From Verrucomicrobiales bacterium (GTDB taxonomy: Bacteria > Verrucomicrobiota > Verrucomicrobiia > Verrucomicrobiales > V1-33): a DNA stretch of 39,333 nucleotides. This document shows, piece by piece, positions 38,876 through 39,333 of the stretch. Position numbers and translations under genes: made by a program. The notes beneath the pieces are model-generated. The model was not told where the DNA came from, did not search any database, and saw only the letters and a program-made list of their open reading frames with translations. The DNA is taken from assembly GCA_947460575.1 (NCBI GenBank), contig CANHIJ010000029.1:1-39333 (forward strand). The letters are read 5' to 3'. Positions within the stretch are counted from its first letter, which is position 1. Each line of letters starts with the position of its first letter.

Positions 38876-39333
38876 CAACTTGCCTGGGAAACTATGCGCC
38901 CCCCCAGTAGGCGGGCCCATTCATTCAGCTTTCCCGAAACCCCAGATCTTCATAATGTCAGGCTCCCCGCGATTCGGCCGCCCAACTCGCCCCGCGCGAT
39001 GCGCAACTTGCCTGGGAAACTGTGCTCTCCCCACTCCTCCCAACTCGCCCCACCCCACGCTCCCAGCGCTCAACTTGCCTGGGAAACTGTGCGCCCCCCA
39101 GCAGGAGGGGCCACTCATTCAGCTTTCCCGAAACCCCAGATCTTCATAATGTCAGGCTTCCCGCGATTCGGCCGCCCAACTCGCCCCGCGCGATGCGCAA
39201 CTTGCCTGGGAAACTGTGCGTCTCCCCCCAGTAGGCGGGCCCACTCATTCAGCTTTCCCGAAACCCCAGATCTTCATAATGTCAGGCTCCCCGCGATTCG
39301 GCCGCCCTACTCGCCCCACGCTCCCAGCGCTCA
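38876..39333. repeat. Mosaic long-period direct repeat array (128, 67, 127 and >=136 bp units)
   Basis: Units begin with CAACTTGCCTGGGAAACT at 38876, 39004, 39071 and 39198. Three long units share nearly identical bodies containing 'AGCTTTCCCGAAACCCCAGA' and 'TCTTCATAATGTCAGGCT'. The unit at 39004 is short (67 bp) and ends in ACGCTCCCAGCGCT; the last unit ends with the same tail, so units are mosaics of two types. The array runs off the window. It lacks protein-coding features and is not a CRISPR, because the sequences between the cores are themselves repeated. Confidence 0.9.

Noticed and set aside
38801..39333. CRISPR array
   Set aside because: The sequences between the short cores are themselves repeated, unit lengths vary (67-128 bp), and no cas gene is present.
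1..39333. tRNA, rRNA, insertion sequence or prophage genes
   Set aside because: No such sequence or protein motif was seen in the gaps or coding regions, although a short tRNA could be missed by eye.

Overview
This window looks like chromosomal DNA of a GC-rich member of the Verrucomicrobiota (PVC group). The evidence is indirect but consistent. There is a planctomycete/verrucomicrobial-type DUF1549/DUF1553 cytochrome c protein and a formylglycine-type sulfatase. There is also a 1793-residue secreted Calx-beta/propeller protein ending in the 'DPDGDGVSNLLEYAL ... FYRL' tail common in that phylum. Many genes lack an obvious Shine-Dalgarno sequence, and hairpin-rich short repeats flank the genes. 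No rRNA, tRNA, CRISPR array, transposase or phage gene was seen.

Layout. (1) 1-720 has no credible gene; it holds a 22-bp-period tandem repeat and several strong inverted repeats. (2) 721-4806, minus strand: SGNH/GDSL-alpha/beta-hydrolase fusion, then hexose-phosphate mutarotase-like protein, then sulfatase, a probable polysaccharide/sugar-ester operon. (3) 4961-9644: a secreted hypothetical protein, a DUF2238 membrane protein, the PSD1-type cytochrome c protein and a small secreted protein. (4) 9817-15681: a solitary type III polyketide synthase, a secreted hypothetical protein, an L,D-transpeptidase, a HAD hydrolase, an MFS permease, acylphosphatase and a YhaM-like HD exoribonuclease. (5) 15714-18065: pyrD diverges from purC-purS; the PurS is about twice the normal length and looks like a fused PurS dimer. 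(6) 18069-21591, minus strand: PQQ-type sugar dehydrogenase, sulfocyanin-like cupredoxin, OFA-family MFS transporter and a 43-residue one-helix partner. (7) 21708-26902: a TetR-like regulator with an ABC1/UbiB kinase, divergent from an Aas-like permease/acyltransferase fusion. (8) 26892-32507: CrtC/AttH-like protein, Nif3-like protein, PIN-TRAM membrane protein, minimal TrmH/RlmB methyltransferase, ndk and metK. (9) 32605-38678: the giant surface protein and a YidB-like protein. (10) 38801-39333: a mosaic long-period repeat array that runs off the window.

The strongest candidates for something not yet described are these: the PQQ dehydrogenase/cupredoxin/OFA cluster, whose cupredoxin has His where the axial Met normally sits; the doubled PurS; the Aas-like fusion whose adenylation domain has lost its nucleotide-binding loop; a nested stem-loop ahead of metK; and the two repeat arrays at the window ends. 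Most other genes are ordinary housekeeping or cell-envelope functions. Domain calls come from reading motifs by eye; no database search was possible.
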